Below are positions 42,498 to 50,358 of a stretch of DNA of 64,000 nucleotides, in pieces (the first letter of the stretch is position 1; each line of letters starts with the position of its first letter). The DNA is taken from assembly GCA_947363605.1 (NCBI GenBank), contig CANAQK010000002.1, forward strand, positions 1 through 64,000, given 5' to 3'. This DNA is from an uncultured Clostridia bacterium (GTDB lineage Bacteria; Bacillota; Clostridia; Oscillospirales; Ruminococcaceae). The position numbers and the translations under genes were made by a program. The notes beneath the pieces were generated by a model, which did not search any database, was not told the origin of the DNA, and saw nothing but the letters and a program-made list of their open reading frames with translations.

Positions 42498-43231
42498 AAA
42501 AAGGCGTTCAAATGTATGCGGTCCGCAGTATCTGCAAGGATGACCTGAAAGCCGGGCTGAAGGCCGTTTCAGAGATTGGCTACGACGGGGTGGAATTCGC
42601 CGGGTTTTTCGGCCATTCAGCGGAGGAGGTCGCCTCCTGGCTGAAGGAATATGGCCTGGAAGCGCTGGGCGCTCATGTCCCGGCGGAGGAAATTTTTGAC
42701 CACCCGGAGGAAACCATCGCATTCCACCGCATCATCGGGAACCGTCGGATTATCTGCCCTTGGTTCGACCTCCATACGGCGGAGGATGTGGAGCTGCTGG
42801 CTTCGAAATTTGAAGCGGTTGTTGAAAAATACCACGCGGCCGGGATGAAGCTGTATTACCATAACCATTCGCATGAATTTGCCAAGGCAGGCGGTTCCTG
42901 CCTGATCGACCTGCTGGCCGAGCGGCTTCCGGCGGAAACCCTCTCACTGGAGTTCGATGTTTACTGGGTGTTCCGCGGCGGCGAGGATCCGCTGAGCTAT
43001 CTCCGGAAATATGCGGGCCGGGTCGAGATCTTCCACGCGAAAGACGGCACCGAAACCGAAGGGACGGCCTTCGGCGAGGGCTGTGTGGATACCCAGGCGG
43101 TCTGCCGCTACGCGAAAGAAAGCGGCTACAGCTGGGCGGTTATCGAGAGCGAAGCCTGCGAAGAACCGGAGGATCAGCTTCGCTCGATCCGCACGGATTA
43201 TCAAAATCTCTGCCGGATGCTGGGTGAATAA
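42494..43231 (+). CDS. sugar phosphate isomerase/epimerase-fold protein 2
   Basis: 245 residues. MKKGVQMYAVRSICKDDLKAGLKAVSEIGYDGVEFAGFFG is the classic beginning of the AP-endonuclease-2-like TIM barrel; YYHNHSHEF, LSLEFDVYWV, IFHAKDG and VIESEA contribute the metal-ligand positions (His, Glu/Asp, His, Glu). Translationally coupled to the kinase by an ATGA overlap, with AAAAGGAGG upstream. Only weakly like the other two barrels in the operon, so each probably does a different step. Confidence 0.87.
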   Translation: MKKGVQMYAVRSICKDDLKAGLKAVSEIGYDGVEFAGFFGHSAEEVASWLKEYGLEALGAHVPAEEIFDHPEETIAFHRIIGNRRIICPWFDLHTAEDVELLASKFEAVVEKYHAAGMKLYYHNHSHEFAKAGGSCLIDLLAERLPAETLSLEFDVYWVFRGGEDPLSYLRKYAGRVEIFHAKDGTETEGTAFGEGCVDTQAVCRYAKESGYSWAVIESEACEEPEDQLRSIRTDYQNLCRMLGE

Positions 43232-43268
43232 TCCCGCTGCCCCGGCTTGTTGAAAGGAAGATTCCCTT

Positions 43269-44240
43269 ATGAAACTCGGTGTATTAACCAATTTGATGGG
43301 TGAGAAGCCCCTGCCCGAGGTGTTGGATTATCTGGCGCCCAAAGGCGTACAGACGGTAGAAATCGGCTGCGGCGGCTATCCTGGGAATGCCCACGCGAAC
43401 CCCGAAGTCCTGCTCCGGGATGAAGCGGCGCTGGAAGCGTTCAAGAAAACGATTGCAGACCATGGGATGAGCATCAGCGCCCTGTCCGCGCATGGGAACC
43501 CGCTGCATCCGAATAAAGCCATCGCAAAGGAATTCGACGACGCGCTCACCAATGCCGTTTTGCTGGCGGAAAAGCTGGGCGTCGAGGTCATCAACTGTTT
43601 TTCCGGCTGCCCGGGCGACTGTGATGCTTCCGAGCGTCCCAACTGGATCGTCTGCCCCTGGCCGGACGATTTCCTTGAAATCCTGGAATGGCAGTGGAAT
43701 GAAAAGCTGATCCCCTATTGGAAAGAGAAGGTTGCTTTTGCCAAGGAGCATCATGTCCATAAATTCGCGTTGGAAATGCACCCCGGCTTCTGCGTTTACA
43801 ATCCGGCCTCTGCCCTCCGCCTGCGGGAAGCGGTTGGCCCTGAGATCGGCGTCAATTTTGACCCGTCCCACCTGATCTGGCAAGGGATTGACCCGGTCAT
43901 GGCGATCCGTACTTTGGGCGAGGCGGGAGCCATTTTCCACTTCCACGCCAAGGATACCAAGGTAGACAAATACAATACGGCGCTGAACGGTGTGCTGGAC
44001 ACCAAACGGTACAGTGACGAACTGCACCGCAGCTGGATTTTCCGTTCCTGCGGTTACGGGAACGATTATAACTATTGGAAGGATATGGTTTCCGCTTTGA
44101 TGCTGGCCGGCTATGAGGGTGCGCTTTCCATTGAGCACGAGGACAGCCTGATGAGCGTGAACGAGGGTCTGACCAAAGCGATCAGCTTCCTGAAGGAGGT
44201 GCTGATTTCCGAGAAGCTCGGTGAGATGTGGTGGGCATAA
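43269..44240 (+). CDS. sugar phosphate isomerase/epimerase-fold protein 3
   Basis: 323 residues, the longest of the three barrels. MKLGVLTNLMGEKPLPEVLDYL starts the barrel; ALEMHPGF (Glu/His), VNFDPSHLIWQG (Asp/His), FHFHAKDTKV (His) and LSIEHEDSL (Glu) form the metal site. The insertion FSGCPGDCDASERPNW and the overall length recall the catalytic subunits of C-glycoside and keto-glycoside cleaving enzymes (DgpC/DfgA-like), an assignment from memory of motifs. The small beta subunit found with those enzymes is absent. GAAAGGAAG precedes the ATG. Confidence 0.85.
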   Translation: MKLGVLTNLMGEKPLPEVLDYLAPKGVQTVEIGCGGYPGNAHANPEVLLRDEAALEAFKKTIADHGMSISALSAHGNPLHPNKAIAKEFDDALTNAVLLAEKLGVEVINCFSGCPGDCDASERPNWIVCPWPDDFLEILEWQWNEKLIPYWKEKVAFAKEHHVHKFALEMHPGFCVYNPASALRLREAVGPEIGVNFDPSHLIWQGIDPVMAIRTLGEAGAIFHFHAKDTKVDKYNTALNGVLDTKRYSDELHRSWIFRSCGYGNDYNYWKDMVSALMLAGYEGALSIEHEDSLMSVNEGLTKAISFLKEVLISEKLGEMWWA

Positions 44241-44254
44241 CGGATTCCGCCCGA

Positions 44255-44437
44255 TATAGCCGGCACACCCTCAAATCGATACCCGATTGGAGGGCCAGGA
44301 TTTGCCTGTTCACGCATAAAATGCGCTGTGCGCCGTCTATGAAGCCTTACCGCAGGGCCGCGAAGCGGCCCACTGCGGCATGATATGCCGCAGTGTTGAA
44401 AAGAAGCCAATGCTTCTTTTCAAGTGCGTTGACTATA
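44255..44437 (-). repeat. family A multi-hairpin element, copy 3 (inside an operon)
   Basis: TATAGCCGGCACACC at the left, 14 bases past the stop of the third barrel gene, to GTTGACTATA at 44437, 20 bases before the next gene. All hairpins are present. It separates the last oxidoreductase gene from the rest of the operon. Confidence 0.95.
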
Positions 44438-44457
44438 AAATGACAGAGAAAGTGTGA

Positions 44458-45519
44458 ATGTTTATGAAAGACGGAAAATTTCAACTGGCAATTGTTGGCT
44501 TCGGCGGTATGGGCAACTGGCACCGCGAGCTGATTGAAAGCGGCATTGAGGGTCTAGAGCTGGCCGGCACCTTTGACATCAAGGAATCCCAGCAGGAGCT
44601 TTCCCGCAGCCTGGGTTACCGGGCTTATGAAAGCCTGGAAGCCCTGCTGGCGGATGACAGCATCGACATTGTCCTGATCGCGACCCCGAACGATTTCCAT
44701 CGCCCGATTGCCGTACAGGCGCTCCGTGCCGGGAAAAACGTGGTTTCCGAGAAACCGGTCACTCTCTCCTGCGCGGATCTTCAGCAGATGATCGACGCGG
44801 CGAATGAAAACGGGAAGATCTTCACCGTGCATCAGAACCGCCGGTGGGATGAGGATTATCTCACCATGAAAAAGATCTACGACGAGGGGATGCTCGGTGA
44901 AGTGTTCAATATCGAGTCCCGGGTGCATGGCTCTCGTGGGATCCCAGGCGACTGGCGCGGTATTAAAGAAAAGGGCGGTGGGATGATCCTGGACTGGGGC
45001 GTCCATATCATCGACCAGATGCTCCAGATGGTCAGGGAGAAGGTGACCTCCCTCTACTGCCAGATTTACCATGTCACCAACTATGAAGTAGACGACGGCT
45101 TTACCCTGACCCTCACCTTTGAGAGCGGCAAGCGCGCCCTGCTGGAAGTCGGGACCTCGAACTTCATTGAGCTGCCCCGCTGGTATATGAACGGTGAAAA
45201 CGGATCGGCCCAAATTGACGACTTCTATCATCATGGCCGGGTAGTCCGGATTACCGACTGGGATAAAAACGACGCGGTTCCGGTGAAAACGGCGGCGGGC
45301 CTGACGAAAACCATGGCGCCCCGCACAGATGAAACCATCAAGACTGAGGAGTTGGATTGGGTGAAATCGGATATCAAGGACTTCTATCGCAACGTGATGG
45401 CAGCGATCGAGGGCAAAGAGCCTCAGAAGATCACTCATCCGGAGCTGATGCGGGTCATGAGATTGATGGAGCTCGCGTTTGAATCCGCTGAAAAGAATCA
45501 GGTGCTTTCGTTCGAGTAA
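44458..45519 (+). CDS. Gfo/Idh/MocA-family oxidoreductase 2
   Basis: 353 residues. FQLAIVGFGGMGNWHRELI is the Rossmann motif; SEKPVTLS the EKP motif; GGGMILDWGVHIIDQMLQM supplies the catalytic Asp/His pair. It differs clearly from the first oxidoreductase. A second dehydrogenase allows oxidation and later re-reduction around an elimination or epimerisation step. The start at 44458 has AGAGAAAGTG upstream (weak); an ATG at 44464 is possible. The stop codon TAA forms the edge of a family C element. Confidence 0.88.
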   Translation: MFMKDGKFQLAIVGFGGMGNWHRELIESGIEGLELAGTFDIKESQQELSRSLGYRAYESLEALLADDSIDIVLIATPNDFHRPIAVQALRAGKNVVSEKPVTLSCADLQQMIDAANENGKIFTVHQNRRWDEDYLTMKKIYDEGMLGEVFNIESRVHGSRGIPGDWRGIKEKGGGMILDWGVHIIDQMLQMVREKVTSLYCQIYHVTNYEVDDGFTLTLTFESGKRALLEVGTSNFIELPRWYMNGENGSAQIDDFYHHGRVVRITDWDKNDAVPVKTAAGLTKTMAPRTDETIKTEELDWVKSDIKDFYRNVMAAIEGKEPQKITHPELMRVMRLMELAFESAEKNQVLSFE

Positions 45520-45616
45520 TACGATTTCTTGATAAAAAGATAAAAATCTTTTTATCGCGGCGTGATACGCCGCCGGACCGCATTCTGCGGCTCAATAAAA
45601 CGGCTGCATTAGTATA
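45518..45616 (+). repeat. family C multi-hairpin element, copy 3 (right arm truncated)
   Basis: Begins inside the TAA stop of the preceding gene (TAATACGATTTCTTGAT). Stems GATAAAAAGAT/ATCTTTTTATC, GCGGCG/CGCCGC and CCGCA/TGCGG; the last stem lost its right arm (CTCAATAAAACGGCTGCAT joins TAGTATA). Confidence 0.9.
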
Positions 45617-45627
45617 AGTATCTGTCC

Positions 45628-45682
45628 CCGCAGAAGGGAAATCTTCTGCCTCACCTCCTGCCTTCGGTATGGCAGGAGGTGA
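45628..45682. repeat. two hairpins before the SDR gene
   Basis: GCAGAAG/CTTCTGC (45631-45649) and CACCTCCTGCC/GGCAGGAGGTG (45652-45681). No T-tract. The second could occlude or mimic a ribosome-binding site but is 56 bases from the start codon; role unknown. Confidence 0.45.
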
Positions 45683-45737
45683 ATGCGTTTTCCTGCCGGG
45701 GCTGGCGGGGGCAAATCGAAAGGGAGGCTGTGATTGG

Positions 45738-46502
45738 ATGAAAGCATTGGTGACCGGGGCAAGCTCCGGAATTGGCCGGGAAATTGCCCGGGTGCTGGCT
45801 GGGCAGGGGGTAGAACTGGTACTGACCGCCCGCCGAGTGGACCGTCTGGAGGCGCTGGCGAAGGAATTGAGCGTCCCGGTGCGGATCCTGCCGGCGGATC
45901 TTTCGAGCAAGGAAGGCTGCTTGACGCTTTACCGCTCGGTGCAGGAAGAGGATGTGGATATCCTGGTGAATAACGCCGGATTCGGGCTGTTCGGCCCTTT
46001 TGCGGAGAGTGATCTGGACCGGGAACTGGAGATGATCCGGACGAATATCGAAGCCGTGCAGATCCTGAGCAAGCTTTTCCTGCGGGATTTCCGGAAGAAA
46101 AACCGGGGCTATCTGCTGAACGTTGCGTCTTCGGCAGGGTTCTTCCCCGGGCCGCTGATGGCGACCTACTATGCGACTAAAAATTATGTCCTGCGGCTGT
46201 CGGAGGCCCTCTCGGAGGAACTGCGGCGGGAGGGCAGCCGGGTATCGGTCAGCGTGTTCTGCCCCGGGCCGGTTGAAACGGAATTCAACGATGTTGCGGA
46301 CGTCCGCTTCTCGCTGCCGGGGATTTCAGCTGAATATGCCGCCCGGTTTGCTGTTCGGGGGATGTTCCGGAGAAAACGGGTGCTGGTGCCGGGCGTGAGT
46401 ATGAAACTGGCAAGGTTTGGGTCGAGGTTTGTGAGCGAGGGAATGGTTCTGCGGATGGCCTATCGGATGCAGAGCCGGAAACGGGAGGAGAGCCGAAAAT
46501 GA
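45738..46502 (+). CDS. short-chain dehydrogenase/reductase
   Basis: 254 residues from the ATG at 45738, with GGGAGG about ten bases upstream. MKALVTGASSGIGREIARVLA is the classical SDR cofactor motif TGxxxGIG, VNNAGFG follows, and NVASSAGFFPGPLMATYYATK gives the catalytic Ser and YxxxK. The basic C-terminus has a weakly hydrophobic stretch. Resembles the DltE/YqjQ group of SDRs; substrate unknown. Its stop overlaps the patatin gene start by four bases (ATGA), so the two are probably used together, perhaps in lipid metabolism. Confidence 0.88.
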   Translation: MKALVTGASSGIGREIARVLAGQGVELVLTARRVDRLEALAKELSVPVRILPADLSSKEGCLTLYRSVQEEDVDILVNNAGFGLFGPFAESDLDRELEMIRTNIEAVQILSKLFLRDFRKKNRGYLLNVASSAGFFPGPLMATYYATKNYVLRLSEALSEELRREGSRVSVSVFCPGPVETEFNDVADVRFSLPGISAEYAARFAVRGMFRRKRVLVPGVSMKLARFGSRFVSEGMVLRMAYRMQSRKREESRK

Positions 46503-47371
46503 GTCAGAAAATAGGGTTGGTTTTGGAAGGCGGCGGGATGCGCGGAAGCTATACCGCCGGCGTGCTGGATGGGATGATTGATGCGGGAATCGTTTTTCCG
46601 TATTGTATCGGTGTATCAGCAGGGGCTTGCAACGCGCTTTCCTATATTGCAAAGCAGCGGGGGCGGTATTATCATGCAGTCACCGATTACCTGAGGGACA
46701 AGCGGTATATGGGCTGGTATTCCCTGATGAAAACCGGTTACTTCTTCGGGAACCGGTTTGTCTTTGACGATATTGCGTATGACCTGGTCCCGCTGGATTT
46801 TGCCGGGCTGGAGCGGGAACTGCCAAACTGGGAGCTCCGGGTGGTGACGACGGACTGCCTGACCGGGAAGCCCTGTTACGACCGGATTACCGAATTGTCT
46901 GAGCTGCCCTTGGTTGAGGGTTCAAGTTCTCTGCCCTTGGTTTCCCCGGTTCTGCATTACCGGGGACGGCTGCTGATGGATGGCGGGGTTTCTGATTCCA
47001 TCCCAATCCGGCGTGCGGAGGAGGACGGCTGTGAAAAAAATGTCGTGATCCTGACCCGGGATGCCTCTTACCAGAAGAATCCCAGCCGTACGGCTTCCCT
47101 TGTACGGCTGCGGTATCCCCGCTATCCCAAGCTGGCCGAAGCCCTTGCCCGCCGGCATGAGGAGTATAACCGGGCACTGGCTGAGGTGCTGGAGCGGGAA
47201 AAAGCCGGGGCAGCCTTTGTAATCCGCCCCGGGGAGCCGGTCGCTATCGGGCGGATGGAACGGGATGTGCAGAAAATTACCGCGCTGTATGAATCTGGTT
47301 TGCGGGATATACGGGCGATGCTTCCGGCGCTGCGGCAATTCCTGGCGGAACAGCCTGTTTCGGTAATATAG
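46499..47371 (+). CDS. patatin-like phospholipase family protein
   Basis: 290 residues. LVLEGGGMRGSYTAGVLDGM is the oxyanion GGGxRG motif, GVSAGACNAL the nucleophile GxSxG, and MDGGVSDSIPI the Asp of the Ser-Asp dyad, all in the order of bacterial YjjU/RssA-type patatins. Cytoplasmic acyl hydrolase acting on membrane lipids or acyl esters. The stop codon TAG (47369-47371) is formed by the end of a family A element, so the last residues may not be the ancestral ones. Coupled to the upstream SDR gene. Confidence 0.92.
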   Translation: MSQKIGLVLEGGGMRGSYTAGVLDGMIDAGIVFPYCIGVSAGACNALSYIAKQRGRYYHAVTDYLRDKRYMGWYSLMKTGYFFGNRFVFDDIAYDLVPLDFAGLERELPNWELRVVTTDCLTGKPCYDRITELSELPLVEGSSSLPLVSPVLHYRGRLLMDGGVSDSIPIRRAEEDGCEKNVVILTRDASYQKNPSRTASLVRLRYPRYPKLAEALARRHEEYNRALAEVLEREKAGAAFVIRPGEPVAIGRMERDVQKITALYESGLRDIRAMLPALRQFLAEQPVSVI

Positions 47372-47544
47372 TCGGCACACCCTCCAATCGATACCCGATT
47401 GGAGGGTCAGGCTTTGCCTGGCATAAAATGCGCTGTGCGCCGTCTATGAAGCCCTACCGCATGGCCGCTTCGCTGCCCACTGCGGCATATCATGCCGCAG
47501 TGTTGAAAAGAAGCATTGGCTTCTTTTCAAATGCGTTGACTATA
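47367..47544 (-). repeat. family A multi-hairpin element, copy 4 (supplies a stop codon)
   Basis: TATAGTCGGCACACC at the left, where TAG is the stop of the patatin gene, to GTTGACTATA at 47544. Hairpins as in copy 1 except that the GGCCGC stem has lost part of its partner. Confidence 0.95.
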
Positions 47545-47633
47545 GAAAAGCGTTTTGGCCTGCGCCGCGCCGGCCGGCCGGGATCCGATTGAAAGCTTGA
47601 CCCTTTTCAGCCCTGCTCTTTTGGTTGGAAGGG

Positions 47634-47662
47634 TTGTTTTTTTGCCGAAAATCCTCTATAAT
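47634..47662 (+). promoter_or_regulatory. promoter of the glycosyltransferase-ABC operon
   Basis: TTGTTT (47634-47639), 17-base spacer, TATAAT (47657-47662), about 90 bases before the glycosyltransferase start. Confidence 0.6.
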
Positions 47663-47753
47663 GCAGTTATAGTTTGCCTGCGGCGGCTTTGATCCTGCCT
47701 TTCGCAGGTGAGGCACCCATCCGTATTGCTTCGGTTAAACCAAGGAGGTTGCT

Positions 47754-48716
47754 ATGCCGGATACACTTTATATTGTGGTTCCCTGTTATAACGAAGAGGA
47801 GGTTCTGCCGGAAACGGCCGCACGGCTGACCGGCAAACTGGAATCCCTGCGGCAGCGGGGGAAGGTTTCACCGGAAAGCCGTCTGCTCCTGGTGGACGAC
47901 GGCTCCCGCGACCAGACCTGGGCGGTGATCTCCCGGCTGGCCGGGGAATCCTGCTGGGTTTCCGGCATCAAGCTCACCCGGAACCGGGGGCATCAGAATG
48001 CGCTGCTGGCCGGGCTGATGACCGCCAAGGAGCGCTGCGATTTTGCCATTTCGATGGACGCCGATTTGCAGGATGATGTGGACGCCGTGGACAGGATGGT
48101 CGAAGAATATTATGGCGGCAGCGAGATCGTTTATGGCGTGCGGAGCTCCCGCCGGAAGGATACCCGGTTTAAACGGGGGACAGCCCAGGGCTATTACCGG
48201 CTGATGCATCTCATGGGGGTCGAACTGGTGTATAATCATGCGGATTACCGGCTGATGAGCCGCCGTGCGCTGGAGGGGCTGGCCGAGTACAAGGAAGTTC
48301 ACCTGTTTTTACGCGGGATCGTCCCGCTGATCGGCTACAGGTCCTCGATTGTGGAATATGAGCGGGGCGAACGGTTTGCGGGGGAATCCAAATACCCATT
48401 AAAAAAGATGCTTGCCCTGGCCTTTGAGGGGGTCACTTCATTTTCCGTGAAACCGATCCGGCTGATTACTCTGCTGGGTTTTGTCATTATCCTGTGCAGC
48501 ATTGCGGCGTTGGTCTATACCCTGGTTTCAAAATGGTTTTCCTTTACGGTGGAGGGGTGGACCTCCCTGATGTGCTCAATCTGGTTTTTAGGCGGGGTTC
48601 AGCTGCTGGCGCTGGGAATAATCGGGGAATATATTGGAAAAATTTATTTTGAAACCAAGGCCCGCCCGAAATACCGGGTGGAAGAAATCGTGGATCCGCA
48701 GAAGAAACCGGATTGA
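47754..48716 (+). CDS. family 2 glycosyltransferase (polyprenyl-phosphate glycosyltransferase-like)
   Basis: 320 residues. VVPCYNEEEVLPET and LLVDDGSRDQTW are the nucleotide-sugar motifs, SMDADLQDD the DxD metal site, and two C-terminal membrane spans (LITLLGFVIILCSIAALVYTL; WFLGGVQLLALGIIGEYIGKIY) follow. This is the GtrB/YkcC/CsbB architecture, enzymes that load a sugar onto undecaprenyl phosphate for later transfer outside the membrane. AAGGAGG precedes the ATG. First gene of an operon with an ABC exporter. Confidence 0.93.
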   Translation: MPDTLYIVVPCYNEEEVLPETAARLTGKLESLRQRGKVSPESRLLLVDDGSRDQTWAVISRLAGESCWVSGIKLTRNRGHQNALLAGLMTAKERCDFAISMDADLQDDVDAVDRMVEEYYGGSEIVYGVRSSRRKDTRFKRGTAQGYYRLMHLMGVELVYNHADYRLMSRRALEGLAEYKEVHLFLRGIVPLIGYRSSIVEYERGERFAGESKYPLKKMLALAFEGVTSFSVKPIRLITLLGFVIILCSIAALVYTLVSKWFSFTVEGWTSLMCSIWFLGGVQLLALGIIGEYIGKIYFETKARPKYRVEEIVDPQKKPD

Positions 48717-48742
48717 TCCGGAAGGGGAAAAGGGGGACGAAG

Positions 48743-49411
48743 ATGCGGCAGATCAGCAACAGTCTGCTTCGGAACCGCGGGATTTGGCTGGCCGGGCTGC
48801 TGATCCTGGGGATCTGCCTGTATGGCGGGGTGGATTTCTTTCAGTTCCAATGGCAGAAAAAGGAAGCCGAGGCCATGATCCGGAGCTATACGGAACAGTC
48901 CGTTGGTATGGCGTTCCTGCCCGCCCCATATAACCGGACAGGCCGCCCGGCAGATGAGGAAACCTTGGCTGCCAAGCAGGAAGAAAACGAACAGTTTCTG
49001 CGGCAATATTGGTGCTTTGGGAAAGAGGGCAGTCAAAGCGGCCAGGGGGAAGAACTGCTGGAAAAGACGGAACAGCTTCTTTGGCTGAACGGGCAGGGCG
49101 CCGGGGCTATCGAGAGCGCGACTGCCGCTGTCCAGAGTGTGAACAGCTTCCGGAAGCTGGGGCCCCGCACGCTGGAGGTGCAGTTTACCTATGCAGGTTC
49201 TGTGCGGTATACCGGGACAGTGCAGTCAGTAGTATTCCGGCCTTTACGTCTGGTGCCGGAGGCCGTGCAGGTTTATGCGAACAGCCGGAATCTGGAAGGG
49301 GATCCTCTCCGGAAGCTGAGCCCTACCGGTGATGTCACGGCTATTCTGACGCGGGAAAAGGGCAGCTGGAAGATTGACCAGGTGCTGTATGCCAATGTCA
49401 TTTACAACTGA
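48743..49411 (+). CDS. membrane-anchored protein of unknown function
   Basis: 222 residues from the ATG at 48743 (GGGGGA upstream). One N-terminal membrane anchor (GIWLAGLLILGICLYGGVDFF), then a soluble domain outside the cell, Glu/Gln-rich at first and ending in a beta-rich part (LEVQFTYAGSVRYTGTVQSVVFR; GDVTAILTREKGSWKIDQVLYAN). The tail resembles small NTF2- or DUF-type extracytoplasmic domains, but no family is recognised. It lies between the glycosyltransferase and the ABC ATPase genes, 27 bases before the latter, and may be an accessory subunit. Confidence 0.7.
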   Translation: MRQISNSLLRNRGIWLAGLLILGICLYGGVDFFQFQWQKKEAEAMIRSYTEQSVGMAFLPAPYNRTGRPADEETLAAKQEENEQFLRQYWCFGKEGSQSGQGEELLEKTEQLLWLNGQGAGAIESATAAVQSVNSFRKLGPRTLEVQFTYAGSVRYTGTVQSVVFRPLRLVPEAVQVYANSRNLEGDPLRKLSPTGDVTAILTREKGSWKIDQVLYANVIYN

Positions 49412-49437
49412 AACGGGGAAAGGGCGAGGTTCTGTTT

Positions 49438-50346
49438 ATGAAGGAACGGCTGCTGTCAGTGCAGAATTTGACGAAACAACGGGGCAGCCAGCTGCTGCTC
49501 CGCCGCGTTTCTTTTGAATGCCGCAGGGGGGAAGTGGTCGGTATTCTGGGGCCGCAGGGAGAGGGGAAGCAGGCTCTTTTTTCCCTGCTGTCCGGGGCGT
49601 CCTTCCCGGATGAGGGCAGTATTACCCTTGGCGGCTGGGATTTGGCGGCCCGTCCGGAGGAGGCGCGGAGCGGGGTGGCTTTTTTGCCGGAACATCCGGT
49701 GTTTTTCCTGCCAAGAGGGGCTGGATGGGAGGAATTGGAGTTCTCCCGTCGTCTGCGCGGGACGGAGGGGCCGTTCCCCCACGGGCAGGTGCTGGAATGG
49801 GCGGGGAAGCTGGGGCTTGCCGAAAAGCTGGACCAGCGTTGTGACCGTCTTTCCTTAGCGGAGCAAAAACAGCTGGCGTTGGTCCGCGCGCTGGCGGAGG
49901 GAGTCCGCCTGCTGGTCTGCGAGGAACCGAACGCGGGGTATGGTCCTGCGGAGATCCGTCGGACGCGGGAATTTATCCGCGCCTGTGCACGGCATGAGGA
50001 ACGGGCTTTTTTGTTGTTCGGACACAGCGTGGCAGAGGCGGAAGCCGTCTGCGACCGGATCGCAGTGCTGGCTGATGGCCGCCTGGGCGGCTTCCGGATG
50101 CTCCGGGAGGAATTTTCACCGGAGGAGCGGCGGCCTTACCGGATCTCGGCTTTTCCTATCGAGGCTGCACGGGCCTGCTTGGCAGAAGCCGGATTGGGCC
50201 AGGTGCTGGCCCTCTATGGGGAATGTATGGAAGTCTTGCTGACCGCGGAGGAATGGGGCGGCTTGAACCGGATGATGGCAGAGCAGGGGATCCATCTGCA
50301 TCGGGTAGAGCCTCTCCGCTTTCAGGATGAGGATGGCTTTGAATAG
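49438..50346 (+). CDS. ABC transporter ATP-binding protein with divergent nucleotide-binding motifs
   Basis: 302 residues. The fold is an ABC ATPase of the exporter type (about 215 residues plus a C-terminal extension), but conserved motifs are altered: Walker A reads GPQGEGKQ (38-45), Gln replacing Ser/Thr after the Lys; the signature is LSLAEQ (138-143) rather than LSGGQ; Walker B ends CEEP with Glu in place of Asp (162), though the catalytic Glu (163) stays; the switch His is kept in FGHSVAEAEAVCDRI. ATP hydrolysis may be slow or absent. The permease gene starts 13 bases after the stop. GGCGAGG lies upstream of the ATG. Confidence 0.82.
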   Translation: MKERLLSVQNLTKQRGSQLLLRRVSFECRRGEVVGILGPQGEGKQALFSLLSGASFPDEGSITLGGWDLAARPEEARSGVAFLPEHPVFFLPRGAGWEELEFSRRLRGTEGPFPHGQVLEWAGKLGLAEKLDQRCDRLSLAEQKQLALVRALAEGVRLLVCEEPNAGYGPAEIRRTREFIRACARHEERAFLLFGHSVAEAEAVCDRIAVLADGRLGGFRMLREEFSPEERRPYRISAFPIEAARACLAEAGLGQVLALYGECMEVLLTAEEWGGLNRMMAEQGIHLHRVEPLRFQDEDGFE

Positions 50347-50358
50347 GGAGGAAACAGG

